Below, one piece after another: positions 49,201 through 59,899 of a stretch of 64,000 nt of DNA. The DNA is taken from NCBI GenBank assembly GCA_950295325.1, contig OX485805.1, positions 48,694,758 through 48,758,757 on the forward strand, in the 5' to 3' direction. Numbering within the stretch: the first letter of the stretch is position 1; the number at the start of each line of letters is the position of its first letter. Source of the DNA: Polytrichum commune (Eukaryota > Streptophyta > Polytrichopsida > Polytrichales > Polytrichaceae). The notes under the pieces were generated by a model, which saw nothing but the letters and a program-made list of their open reading frames with translations, searched no databases and was not told the origin of the DNA. The position numbers and the translations under genes are program-made.

Positions 49201-51225
49201 CATGGGGATCCGTGTCGGTTTTCTTAGTCCTTTTGTTCCCTTTCAACTTCAAAACCGAGGCGTGCTCCTTGACCAGACTGCGCATGGAGGCTCCGTTGAT
49301 GTTGTAGTCGACCTTTAACATTTGCCATTGCGGCCAGATGATGTCGCCGTCGACTTCAAAGATTCTGTACTCTGGTACGAGTACGCTCAACTCTCTCATG
49401 GCTGCAGTCTTCAGCTTCCGGTGGTCACACCACTCCTTGATAGAGTACGTGCCGGGCTTGTGCTTTGGCCACTTCAAAAAGATCTTGGAATAGGGAAAGG
49501 TTCTTCCCACGGTGTTCCCAAGAACATGAATCGCACACCTCTTCAGCTCTAACTCCGTCAATCCCTGGAGGTGTCTAAAGAACTCCCTCAGTAGTGGGGG
49601 CGCTTCACCGGTTTTTTCCGTGCTGTACTTTTCCTCCGTGTCGGGGTTGACCAAATCGCCCGAGCTGTGTGCATCAAAAAACTGGGTCCACAAGTCCCAT
49701 GTGTCCCTGTTGCAGCAGATGAGCCTGAGCTCACCCTTCAGCTCAAGCACAGACTTTGTGGTGGTGGACTTCATATCGATGGAAGAGAACTTGTCTACCA
49801 TCGCGTCGCAAAATGCCTGCACAAAACAAGATGTCAGTGTTGCACATAATACGAACGCACGTTCGTAAATTGAGTCAGTAATTGATGTTTTCGTGAGTCC
49901 AACATTTTACGAACGTTCGTTCGTAAACTCACCTTCCATTGAGGAGACTGGTTCTTGGCGTTCTCCCTCTCCTTTGGTGGGCATCCATGTGCCACCCAGA
50001 CGTCTCTCGCAGCCACTATGTTAGCCGCCCACGAAGCCTCGAACGCCTTGATTTTGTTCCCCGAGTTCAGGAAGGTTGAAATCTTGCGCAGCTTGTCCCA
50101 ATCGTCTGACCAGACCAAGAACGCCTTCCAGTACCGCAAGTCAGCCTTCAGCTCGTGCTGGAAGTTGTCATCCTTGAGGATCTGTTGCGACGCCTCCAAG
50201 CTATGCTGACCATCTATAATCCAGAATTCTCCATTCTGGATTCGCGGCCAATCCATCTCTGTCGGTCGGGATGTCAGCCCCTTGGGCATGACGCAGACGG
50301 TCTGCCTATCCCACTTGACGTTGTTCATGAGGTTGTTGATCTGCCACTTCACCCCACCGCTCTCGCGAGACCTTACCACCCACTTGTTGGGGGACTTTTC
50401 GCACTTGAGGCAGTCCACGTTGAACGTGAAGTGGCGCCCCATGGGCCAACAATCCTTTGAGTAATTATTGAAATCTCGTAGGATCTTTGTTGCCTTCACT
50501 GCATCTGGATTCTCACCCTTCTTTAAAGGGGTTGGCATCAGGGGAGGAGACCTCACCTCAGCGCCCTCTGTTACCCCAGACTTCTCCATTTCGTCCCGGG
50601 ACCTCTTCGATGGCGTGGAATATCGGCTGGGACCCTCCGTCACCCTACTCGCGGAAGGCACCGGCCTGGGTGCACTTCTCGATCCTCCTGCCCCGGATGC
50701 GGATGGTTTTCGTGGGCTCTTCTTCTTCTTGTTGGCTTCGGCGACCGCGCTATTGTACTTGGAGATATTCAAGGAAAGCGCGGCCAACTTCTTTGCTGTC
50801 CAGTATGAGCTCAGGGCGTACTTCGTGAACAAGTCCTTGAGGAAGTGTTTGGCATCAGCGACTACGTTATTTTCTGCGTATGTGTAGGAGAAACTATGTC
50901 TCCTGTACTCTAATAGGAGGTTAATGTGATCCTTCTTATTTTTCATGTCTAAAATCACATAATCTCCTTGTGCCTCAATTGATTCTACTTCCCAAGTCTT
51001 CATCTGCACCCATTGCTCTGGCTGGTCCGGCGTCGTTTCCAGCTCGTAGGTGAAGCGAAGACAGAAAAGACCGTCTGATGTCTTCTCTGGCAGTGCCGTC
51101 CATTCCCCAATGAAGTCCTCCTTCGGGACATAATTATCGTTTCCGTTGGGGTCGGACACTGACTCTGGTAGCTGATCTATCTGCACTGCGAACATCTCAA
51201 TGGCGCTCCTGCTCGGTCTAGCCAT
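45473..51225 (-). CDS. Large leftward transposon protein: DGQH (ParB-like?) domain, novel middle, disordered coil, FCP1/NIF-like phosphatase domain; four exons, about 1,596 aa
   Basis: Exons 51225-49933, 49816-48491, 48268-46865 and 46240-45473 have consensus splice sites, all phase 0. Residues 334-350 read FWIIDGQHSLEASQQIL, resembling the phosphate-binding motif of ParB/DGQHR proteins (usual arginine replaced by serine); after it come FLNSGNKIKAFEASW and VWVAHGCPP. Residues 165-240 are basic and disordered, with NLS-like KKKKSPRKP. Residues 432-873 form a folded region I do not recognise. Residues 874-1341 are acidic and proline-rich with a coiled coil (LEAKMKEEMAAAQEESAKHL). Residues 1362-1596 match FCP1/NIF-type HAD phosphatases: FLVFDLNGVL (D1366; the second acidic residue is N1368), VVVWSSM and LLIDDSPTK (D1515-D1516). 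An acceptor (CTCTGCAG) directly precedes the ATG, so an upstream leader exon is likely. The exons could also be separate genes. Confidence 0.65.
46377..46833. repeat. Palindrome cluster in intron 3 of the leftward gene
   Basis: Sites at 46377-46392, 46425-46440, 46461-46476, 46508-46523 and 46818-46833; three are perfect ACGAACGNNCGTTCGT, one has A1 to G, one has CpG to TpG at position 2 plus a change at position 16. Confidence 0.9.
46876..46891. repeat. Palindrome inside exon 3 of the leftward gene
   Basis: A perfect ACGAACGCGCGTTCGT lies 11 bases before the exon 3 donor. It is translated as TNARS in the minus-strand frame, so the protein tolerates it. Confidence 0.85.
47264..47279. repeat. 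Second exonic palindrome in exon 3
   Basis: Perfect ACGAACGCGCGTTCGT read in another frame as part of LRTRVRESS. Its presence in a low-complexity coding region fits a spreading or selected DNA motif rather than a protein motif. Confidence 0.85.
48300..48468. repeat. Three palindromes in intron 2 of the leftward gene
   Basis: Perfect copies at 48300-48315, 48376-48391 and 48453-48468, spaced 76 and 77 bp. They fill most of the 222-bp intron (48490-48269). Confidence 0.9.
49851..49924. repeat. Two palindromes in intron 1 of the leftward gene
   Basis: Perfect copies at 49851-49866 and 49909-49924 in the 116-bp intron (49932-49817). The second starts 9 bases after the GTGAGT donor. Confidence 0.9.
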
Positions 51226-51258
51226 CTGCAGAGCACATAAACATTTAGTATTGTGTTT

Positions 51259-51820
51259 ACGAACGAGCGTTCATAATTGACAAGAAAATCATATATACTA
51301 ATCAATGAACGCTGGCTATGGGTACCCGTGAGGAGTTTTAATTATGTCTTCGCTGATTTCATTTACGAACGATCGTTCGTAAAGAATGTGGTTGCTAAGG
51401 TGTATTTGACACAAGTTTACGAACGTGCGTTCGTATTGTTTGTAAACAAGTCCACGAGTTGTCCAGTGTTATCTAATTTCCACGAGGGTTGTTCGAATTT
51501 CCATAAGCATCTTCTAAATAGGTGAATTAATACTTTAGTTCTTATTTACAAACGTGCGTTCATAAATTATGCTACTTGGGAATGCAGACAATTACCATGA
51601 AGGGTTTGGGATATTATTATAGTTTGTGATTACGAACGTTCGTTCGTATTTTTGTATGTTTCATTTGGATTTGAGGATTTTCTGATGTACAGGGTATAAA
51701 CGAATATACGAACGTGCGTTTGTAAAAATGGAGGGTGAGGTGCGTATTTACGAACGCACGTTCGTATATGTTTGTGGGGTAAGGCATGTATTCACGCCAC
51801 ATTTACGAACAAACGTTCGT
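51259..51820. repeat. Eight palindromes upstream of the leftward gene ATG
   Basis: Sites at 51259, 51365, 51419, 51548, 51632, 51708, 51750 and 51805. Four are perfect; the other four carry only CpG-to-TpG/CpA changes. They lie in the presumed leader intron just upstream of the acceptor at 51226. Confidence 0.88.
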
Positions 51821-52770
51821 AAATGTGGTCATCTGGGATTAGGAAATGGTATTTATTTATATACATATATCCGTACATATACGTATACATATATGTACAT
51901 ATGCGTATATATGTTGGTATGAATGTTGCGATCTGGCATTGTTCATGATCCTGCAACTCGTGATCAGATTGATGAAACACAAGTGAAAAATGGAATCAGA
52001 ACAAAATTGCGAGTCAGTGATTGATAGTTCAGAATGAAGAGGAAAGTGTTATTTCATACAAAACATGCCATACCTCATAATGCAAAAAACAAATCACAAG
52101 GAATTCATCAAACAACAATTTCAGATTGTGAAGGACTGATTTGTAAAGGAAACCTGTACTCACATTGAATTGTTGCACAGAAAACCTCCTGCCTCCTACT
52201 GAGAAATCCAGAAATCCTCACAAATGCACACCAAATTGTCTTTCAAAAGCGCTGAATTCGCTTTCAATTGCAATTTCACTTTGTCACACTCTCAAGCCTT
52301 CACAACTTATATGCAAATCTTACACAAACCCTGATGTACACAACTCACAACCTTCAGAAATCTCAAGCTTTCTGAAACTCTCAAGCTCTCAAGCTTTCCA
52401 AAACTCTCAAGCTCTCAAGCTTTCTGAAACTCTCAAGCTCTCAACCTTTCTAAAACTCTCCACTTCTCAATCTTTCTAAAACTCAAGCTCTCAAGCTTTC
52501 TAAAACTCTAAACCTCTCAAGCTTTCTATAACTCTCAACCTCTCAAGCTTTCTATAACTCTCAACCTCTCAACCTTTCCTACTCTCAAGCTTTCCTATTC
52601 TCAAGGTTCTGACAACACAACAAAACAACATTCACAATGAGGCTCTAAAATTGGCAAGGGCTTCGCCGCACCTAAGAGCTCCTCTCCCCCTCTGCTCCAA
52701 ATGACAAATGAGGAGGAGAGAGAGGGGCGCGGGGAGGTAGTCGGCGCCGCTAGGGTTTCCAAGCGGCAGC
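51821..52770 (-). promoter_or_regulatory. Probable leader region of the leftward transposon gene
   Basis: On the minus strand a donor (CAAT|GTGAGT, intron starting 52163) and an acceptor (GAGTTGCAG, exon starting 51950) suggest a spliced 5' UTR beginning between the G-rich array and 52164. The 52370-52600 part is a tandem array of roughly 20-bp TCTCAAGCTTTCTAAAACTC units. No protein is supported. Transcription start is not located. Confidence 0.4.
52370..52605. repeat. Short-unit tandem array (TCTCAAGCTTTC type)
   Basis: About ten imperfect copies of CTCTCAAGCTTTCTAAAA-like units occur in a row, some with ACCTCTCAACC variants. The array is palindrome-free with respect to the 16-bp motif. Confidence 0.8.
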
Positions 52771-52796
52771 CACGTGGCTAGTGGCCACTGGCTAGG

Positions 52797-53030
52797 GCTG
52801 GGATGGGGGATGGGGAGGGAATGGGGAGGGGATGGGATGGGGGGGATGGGATGGGGGGGATGGGATGGGGGGGATGGGATGGGGAGGGGAGGGGATGGGA
52901 TGAGGATGGGATGGGATGGGGGGGATGGGATGGGGAGGGGAGGGGATGGGATGAGGATGGGATGGGAGAGGGGGAGGGGGAGGGGATGGGGATGAGGGGA
53001 TACCATGGGGACATGGAGGGATGAGGGTTC
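52797..53030. repeat. G-rich minisatellite GGGATGGGATGGGG
   Basis: More than 200 bp of GGGAT/GGGG units with a longer-range period of about 63 bp in part (GGGAGGGGAGGGGATGGGAT repeated). The plus strand could form G-quadruplexes. Open frames through it are low-complexity. Confidence 0.85.
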
Positions 53031-53404
53031 AGGAAAAATGAAATAGGAGATGGGAGGAGCTTAGTTTAGGGACATAAATTTAACTTTCCGTATCCCCTTA
53101 GTACCTCGACATATGGATTCCTTGTAAACATATTTTAGAAAAGTATGTTCAGATAATTTGTATTTAATAATTCATGTCATTTAGTAGGTTTTCGATGAAG
53201 AATCCACCCCCAAGATGCAAATGTCGTTTTCATGAACGAGACATCTTTAAAGTTCTTCAATGGTTCCTCAAATACATATTACATATATAAATGACTCAAT
53301 TTGAATTGTGGAGAGGGGCTATCTGATTCTCCACAAGAGGTGGATGAAAATTCAATTTTCAATACGATGTTATTAATTTAATGAGGTGTTAGCTTGAACC
53401 ACCC

Positions 53405-53742
53405 TTAATATGATATTTAGTGTTAGATACTCTAAATACAAACGCATAGTACACTAAATATCAGTAACCCTATGAAAGTAACTACTATTCATTGTGAACT
53501 CAAACACTTAATTTCAACTATAATGCTAATATGTGGATGTCGCATGCACAAATTTTGTGTAAGGAAATTAATATGAAAAAAACAATTAACAATGATAAAA
53601 GCATAAAGGACATGGTAGTAGGAAATGTGGTGGCCCATTTAATATGTCCAACACTAATTATCAAAGAATTGAAATTTAGTGTTGACCATGATAGTGTAAC
53701 AACACTATATTATGCAATCAAACACTAAATATCATATTTAGT
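53405..53742. repeat. MITE-like insertion in the centre of the 16.3-kb transposon
   Basis: TTAATATGATATTTAGTGTT near 53406 is inverted near 53723-53742 as AACACTAAATATCATATTTA. The 340-bp interior is AT-rich and non-coding. Confidence 0.55.
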
Positions 53743-55331
53743 GTAGTGTATTTTAGCCATGTGGTCGCATGTTTTGCTAATAGTATCAATAATTGATAGT
53801 ATGACCTTCCCATAAATTAAGTTAGTGCGATATGGATTATTTAGGAGTCGATATTGTTTGTGTATATAATGCATTGAAGTAACGATCTAAACCCTAAGCC
53901 CGCAAACCACATAGACAACTTTCACAAACTCTATACCCTAACCCCAAACCCTAAACCCTAAACCCTACATCTTTTTATCTTACCAACCTTTCTTATATAT
54001 GGCCATGTTGTGGTCTATGCGCATCATGTCAAAATGGTCTACGAATGTTGGTTCGATTGGAACTTGCCTTATTTGGGTCATAGCAACTATAATAATCTAG
54101 ACTCATGCCAATAATTGTCATTTTGATATAAAACATTGGTTTAGGGGGTGAAGAGTGAATTTTGAAATGCTAGCCCTTTCACCTTAATAGTTTTGAGTGC
54201 AATTTGATCACAAAATACACACTTAGTCTTATTATAACATGAATGGTTTAAGACTTCAACTTAAATCAACAGTTTAAGCTATGGTCATACACATACTTCT
54301 TGTTGCAAATAATACAAATATATAATTGTAAGTGCATACTATTGTATGCACCATTCCAAATTAGTTATCCATTTCCATACCATGGTGGACCTAAAGTGAA
54401 TTTCCAATAGGACGTCAAGTCATTTAATTAGGTGTCAACTTGAACTAACGATCGAATACTAGTGCATTAAACTTTAATTTTCACCAATGATGAATTGCAA
54501 CAATGAGTCATATTAATATGGGGCGATGTTTGGTGAGCCTCCAGTTCCAAATGTCCTCAATCTACCTAGCACAAGCCACTATGGATTAAGCGATTTTTTA
54601 TTGGTATTCATGCACTTGGTGACCATATTACAAGCATTTTTTTTATGTGAATCATATGATACCTACAATTTTAGGGGATTCCACAATATGTTTTTAGCCA
54701 CTCTTACCTCATTGTGTGTGTGAATATATATATCACTTAGACCTTCATCAATTCACTTGGACTTCACACCTTAGTCGCAAATAATTTAATACTCAATGTT
54801 AACCCATCAACCCATATATATATATAATATAATAACCCATATATAAAATAGTAAAATATAAATTATACATATATATACATATATACATACATATATACAT
54901 ATATACATATATATATACATATATATACATATAAATATAGACATATAGACATATTTTCGTGCGACCTTAGTAACAACTAAGGTGTGCGACGGATTTATAG
55001 ATTTACAATATGTTGCATGCACGCAACACATGTTCCATACATAATGCTATTTATATATTGCGCATGGATGGAATGGCATATTATTAGGTCAAAGTAGGCG
55101 GCGGGAATCCGCTTTTTAAATAGCATCCAAGGGATTTTGAACCATCGGAGGAAAGGTACTTAAAACTCTTCCCCCCACAGAAGAGCTCTTTTCTGCGGCA
55201 CATCCAAGTATGCGCTCCACAGACCTGACTGGAACGCGCTCAAACCATTTTCTTGTGCGCCAACCCCACACCTCCCAGGTCCACTACAGACTGCACATAC
55301 CCGTATATACCGCCGCAAATACCGGACGTTT
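53743..55331. other. Central palindrome-free AT-rich region of the transposon
   Basis: No coding frame is supported. It contains a short CCCTAAA run (about 53940-53966) and an AT microsatellite (about 54815-54960). The absence of the 16-bp palindrome from 51.8 to 55.3 kb, although present on both sides, suggests this block was added later or serves another role. Confidence 0.45.
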
Positions 55332-56616
55332 ACGAACGCACGTTCGTAAACGTGAGTTGGTAGTACATGCACAAGAGGTACATAGAGATGATGTGAATTG
55401 TTTATGAACGTGCGTTCGTAAGTTGATCACAACCGTACTCGACATTGAGTTACTTATAGACAGAACTAGGCACGAAAATTGTGTCGATTATATACGAACG
55501 TACATTCGTATATCTGCCTTCAAGACCCAGATGCGCATGAGTTCCGTGTACCCGTTTTCTCCAACGGAACATCTGATGATGGGATGTAAATATCACCTGG
55601 GATTATTTTTCAAGAATCCATAAATATTCCTTAATTTATAAACTTTCGTGCATTGGCCACGTTAACAATATGGAAGTTAAATACGAACGCTCGTTCGTAT
55701 TTCTCACTACCATTTATGTCCACGAAGAATTATGTTTTCCAATTTTACGAACGCACGTTCGTAAATACCACCTGTCCACCGTCCACGCATCCACCAACAG
55801 ACTTGTTAACGCAAGCATGTGTGGAGGACTACACCATGTTTAGGATAGATACGAACGCTCGTTCGTATTTCGCATTACCATTTATGTCCACGGAGAATTA
55901 TGTTTTCCAATTTTACGAACGCACGTTCGTAAATACCACCTGTCCACCGTCCACGCATCCACCAACAGACCTGTTGACGCAAGCATGTGTAGAGGACTAC
56001 ACCGTGTTAATGATAGATACGAATGCTCGTTCGTATCTGCTCAATCACGATTTTAGTGATAGATGTCGATTGTCATTTTCCACTGGATATTGAATTTCAT
56101 GTATCCCTGTAACATGGCTATAGATATCTCTATTCGGACGTGTCCAATCATTTTTGCCTAACACTGTCACGGCTGTAACATACATATGATCGGTCGTATG
56201 CATCCGCCCCTATGTTTCGGCTGGAACTTACGAACGATCGTTCGTGTACATAAGCCCTTCATTTCGGCTGTAGCTAACGAACGATCGTTCGTAAACACTC
56301 GCCCATCAAATACACGCCCCTCAAATATGATGCTTACTGCATGTGAATAAAGTGGCAAGTATATTTTTGGTGCTCTTATAATATGTCCCATTTAGATTTT
56401 ATTGTATATTGGGTTGATGTTTTCGTCCTCGCGTTCGTGAATATATGTGCTTGTGTTGTCCCTTGGTGGTGGAAAACCCTTCCAATGTTTTATTTGCGAC
56501 TCCACCCAAAGCCCTTCATGGGTAATATATATCGGAATGGGGTTCCGTTGTGCAGGGACGTCTGAGTCCCGTGTAGGATTTGTATGTCATGGGGATGTTA
56601 TCGAACGCACGTTCGT
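55332..56616. repeat. Eleven palindromes upstream of the transposase gene
   Basis: Sites at 55332, 55404, 55494, 55683, 55747, 55851, 55915, 56019, 56230, 56277 and 56601; seven are perfect. Three of the other four differ by a single CpG transition, the last by A1 to T. None lies in the transposase exons after 56760. Confidence 0.9.
55683..56034. repeat. 168-bp tandem duplication, each unit with two palindromes
   Basis: Sequence from 55683 repeats from 55851, and the start of a third unit is at 56019. Each unit holds two palindromes 64 bp apart. Units differ by a few substitutions (for example CACGAAGAAT against CACGGAGAAT). Confidence 0.9.
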
Positions 56617-56759
56617 CTTCATATGTGAGGTCCCTCAACGGTGTGTCGAGTGTTGGTTGTGATTTTTCAGCCATATATGTAGGCATATCTCGTATCCGCT
56701 TTTGTATGCATTGCGGTTGTTGGTGTGTTGGTCATTTATTGGTGGTTTGTTTAGGTTGG

Positions 56760-59700
56760 ATGGCGATGCACGTTGGATATAGTTCATTGGAGTTGTCCAC
56801 AAAAGCTTCCTCTTCCGATGGTGACTGTAAACTATCTTCGGCATCGGCGGGTAGTCATGGCATGGCAAATGCCATGGGTGGGTTTGTGGATGCATCCTCC
56901 CACGAATCATTTGAAGCGCACGAACAATCTATACGTTCCGGGAATGACAATGATGACATTCCGTTATGTGCCGGTTTCGGTAGGGAGCAATGGGTGGGCC
57001 TTGATGTTGTTCTTTTCAACGATGTTGGTGTCCCGGTGGCAGATGGCATATGTAGAAACTCCGATCCCTGTGATTGTGTGGATGCCAACCCCCTTGGTCC
57101 CAATGATGTGGGTATGTGCATCTTGAATTCTTTGCTTCCGCTTGACGTCCCGGTGATATGGAGATTTTCCTTGCGTCGATGGCCTCTTTGTCGGGTTCTC
57201 CATGACGGAGTAAGCTTGTTGGACCATGAGTGGCGCCATAAGCAAACGCAATTAGCTTTGTTGGCCAAAATACGTCCTCGCAAAGGCCTACGCAGATATG
57301 ATTCTAACCGTGTGCCTCGTGGAGATAAAGAACATCGACGGGATCGCATATTGGGAGACGAATCTATCCGTCTTGTGTCCGCCAAGGACTGTTGCGAGAG
57401 GAAATGTTGCCAATTTTTCCCGCGGGAGAAAATTAAGTCCCTACATCAAGAGATGTGGCTTGCGGATTTTCGTATGAGATTGGCAAAGAAACTCGAGGTC
57501 CACAAAAATGTCCACATTGACACCCATGGGCATAAGGTGGTCACACTTGAGAATGTGGAAGTGTGTTGTACTGCGTGGTATACTATCCAGGCCGTGTCAA
57601 AGTCTGACTTTTATAGGTTTCAAAAGTATTCATCGTTGGGTCGCCGCTCTCGATTTCATGGCAATTCGGGCACAAAGAATCCTAGCGAGGCTACACTCCA
57701 AGCCTCCGCGACACTCTCCACCATCATAGTCCCATTGGCCGATGCAATGCCCCACAAGACGAGGACATTGTCGTCAGGGGAGAAAGTTGTACAAATGGTG
57801 TTGCCCACGAGTACAAAATGGAAGAACATATTAACGGACATCAATGAAGTGGGTCGCATAGCGGAATGTGGGCCCATTTCTTTGTCCAAGTTGAGTGTGA
57901 TTAAAAACCAACAGTTTGCCGAATACATTTTGAAGAAACCCGGGAACAAGTTCGCTAGGTGTACGACGTGTGAAAAATACAAAGGTCTTCGAGACGCCCA
58001 CCCCATAGGCACCGAATCCCACACTAGACACCAAGCAAAATATATTGAACATGTCAACAACCAAGAGGCTCACCGTCAAGATTACTACAAGAACCGTGCT
58101 CTATCCATAATGAGGCCTACAGAGGTTCTAACAATCATCCATGATAAAATGGACCACGCCAAGACCGCATGCCCTTGTTATGCACGCAAAATAAAGGCCA
58201 CGGATGGTCTCTTCAAGTTGCCCGTATCTGTCACAGGTTTGTATTGAATCACAAATAATCTGTATTCAAATTCTCTCAAATTTTACTGGGTGTGTTTGCC
58301 AAATGTCCAATTTCATACCTCCGTTTGGAGTTGTCGTTGTTATTGTTGTTGTTCAAGCATCGTTTATTTTTTTCCGCAGGGATGATTGCCCACGGCCATG
58401 GAGACATAAAGTATGCCCATTATGGGTTGGATTTTTACCCTGGCGATGCTAACCACACAGTGGGTTCATTTGCAAAACTCTTGCGCGATCTGGAGAAGCC
58501 GCCGTTACATTCATCACGTGCACTTTTTGATGGTTGTGGAACGACACCCCTTTACGAAGCAGTGCTTGCGGGGAAGGAGGTTTGTATGTCGTCATTGCCA
58601 GAACCACCGGGAGAACCTATTTGTGCAAAACCATTGCCTCCAACTCTTCACGTTCAACTTGATAATTGCGCGAAAGACAACAAATGTCGATATGTATTTT
58701 GTTATTGGTCATTGCTCGTGGCGAAAGGAATCTTCAAGGAGGTGTTTGTGTCGTTTTTGATGGTGGGACATACACACGACGACATTGATGCATCATTCGG
58801 ACGGTGGAGCATGAAGTTGCATGAAGAAGATTTTCCAACCATACCTCTTCTTATGAAATCGTATATGGATTTGGACCATATACCAGTAATTCCGCACATG
58901 ATTGAGGAAGTACCAGATTTCAAGGCCTTCATCAAGTTATACATGTTGAAGGGAGGGGACCGTTTGGTGGGGCATACCAAAGCACAACAATTCCGATTTT
59001 ATATAAGGGATGATGGTCTTCCAGCCATGCAATTCAAGCTTTTGTGCACATCTCCTAATTGGTGCCCGGATGATGGTATACTTGTATGGCGTCAAGACAA
59101 TGATTGCAAATGTTTGCTCCCGGATGGGGATCCAAAGCCTTGCAAACCCGACCCCATGAGGAATGGGCCGGAAATCATCAAAGGCATATCCGGATTCATT
59201 GAATATTGGAAAGAGTTGTGTGAGGAGGACATTACTAGACGTGTTAGAGATACTCATGAACCTTTGATTGCGTATTGGGATCGCATTCATTCCGCCCTAA
59301 TGACACTTGGTGGTGACACCCGTACAACTTTAACACAAGGATTTTGGCCACAAAGTCGTTTGACGTTTGTCGAGTCCGACACCATGGTTTTTAGCAATGG
59401 AGACATTCGTGAAGAGTTCGCAATGGACGAGCATTACGTTGGCCCTGCCCGCAATCGACCAGCACCATCGTTTCATGTAGGTGTTGATTGCCATGAAGGT
59501 TATTTGGTCCTTGTACGAGCAGGGGATGAGGAACATCCCAAGCCAATTTGGTTGGTGAAAGCATTGTCTTCATCCAATTTTGTTCGAACTAGCCCCAACT
59601 TCCGTCAGATTGAGGTGGAATATTGTCGTCCAAGTACTAAAGACCAGAACGTGCTACGCACTTATTTAGGTTGGGACACCAAAAAGAATTTTAAGTGGAC

Positions 59701-59899
59701 AGTGGACTCAGCGTACACACCGGTTTGGATAAACACGGATACTATACTTTGTGCTTGGAAGCCGCGCAAAAGGTCCAAAACAGAAACAATGACCATCCTC
59801 CAAAAACATATAGATTTTGCCAAAGACAACTTGGCACGTATTGCAGCGGCAAAAAATGACGCCGAGAATGGATATGAAGCGGAAGATGGAGATGTGTAA
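56760..59899 (+). CDS. DUF7869-type transposase-like protein, two exons, 998 aa
   Basis: Exons 56760-58236 and 58380-59899 join in phase 1 (ACAG|GTTTGT donor, TTCCGCAG acceptor), restoring LPVSVTG-MIAHGHGDIKYAHYG. The ATG at 56760 follows an acceptor-like TTTGTTTAG; the frame is open further upstream to 56580. Residues 1-240 are variable. A cysteine pair (RCTTCEKYKGLRD) precedes the catalytic core. Candidate RNase H-fold acidic residues are D462/D465 (IIHDKMDHAK), D587 (HVQLDNCAKDNK) and D627/D629 (GHTHDDIDASFGRWSMKL). These blocks match the DUF7869 family from general knowledge. The C-terminal part (LVKALSSSN, VEYCRPS) ends with a basic helix and acidic tail. It is likely the element's transposase, acting in the nucleus on the terminal repeats. 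No frameshift is seen, so the gene may be intact. Confidence 0.82.

Noticed and set aside
44437-49868. Numerous plus-strand open frames over 44.4-49.9 kb
   Set aside because: They mirror the GC-rich minus-strand coding exons and lack domains of their own.
52632-53024. Pro- and Gly-rich open frames on both strands
   Set aside because: They are translations of the GGGATGGG minisatellite, low complexity in every frame.
53934-53968. Telomere-type CCCTAAA run
   Set aside because: Only three or four units; too short for a telomere, most likely a chance or small interstitial repeat.
46377-56616. CRISPR-like array of regularly repeated palindromes
   Set aside because: Spacing varies from about 36 bp to several hundred bp, no unique equal-length spacers, no cas genes, and the DNA is plant nuclear.
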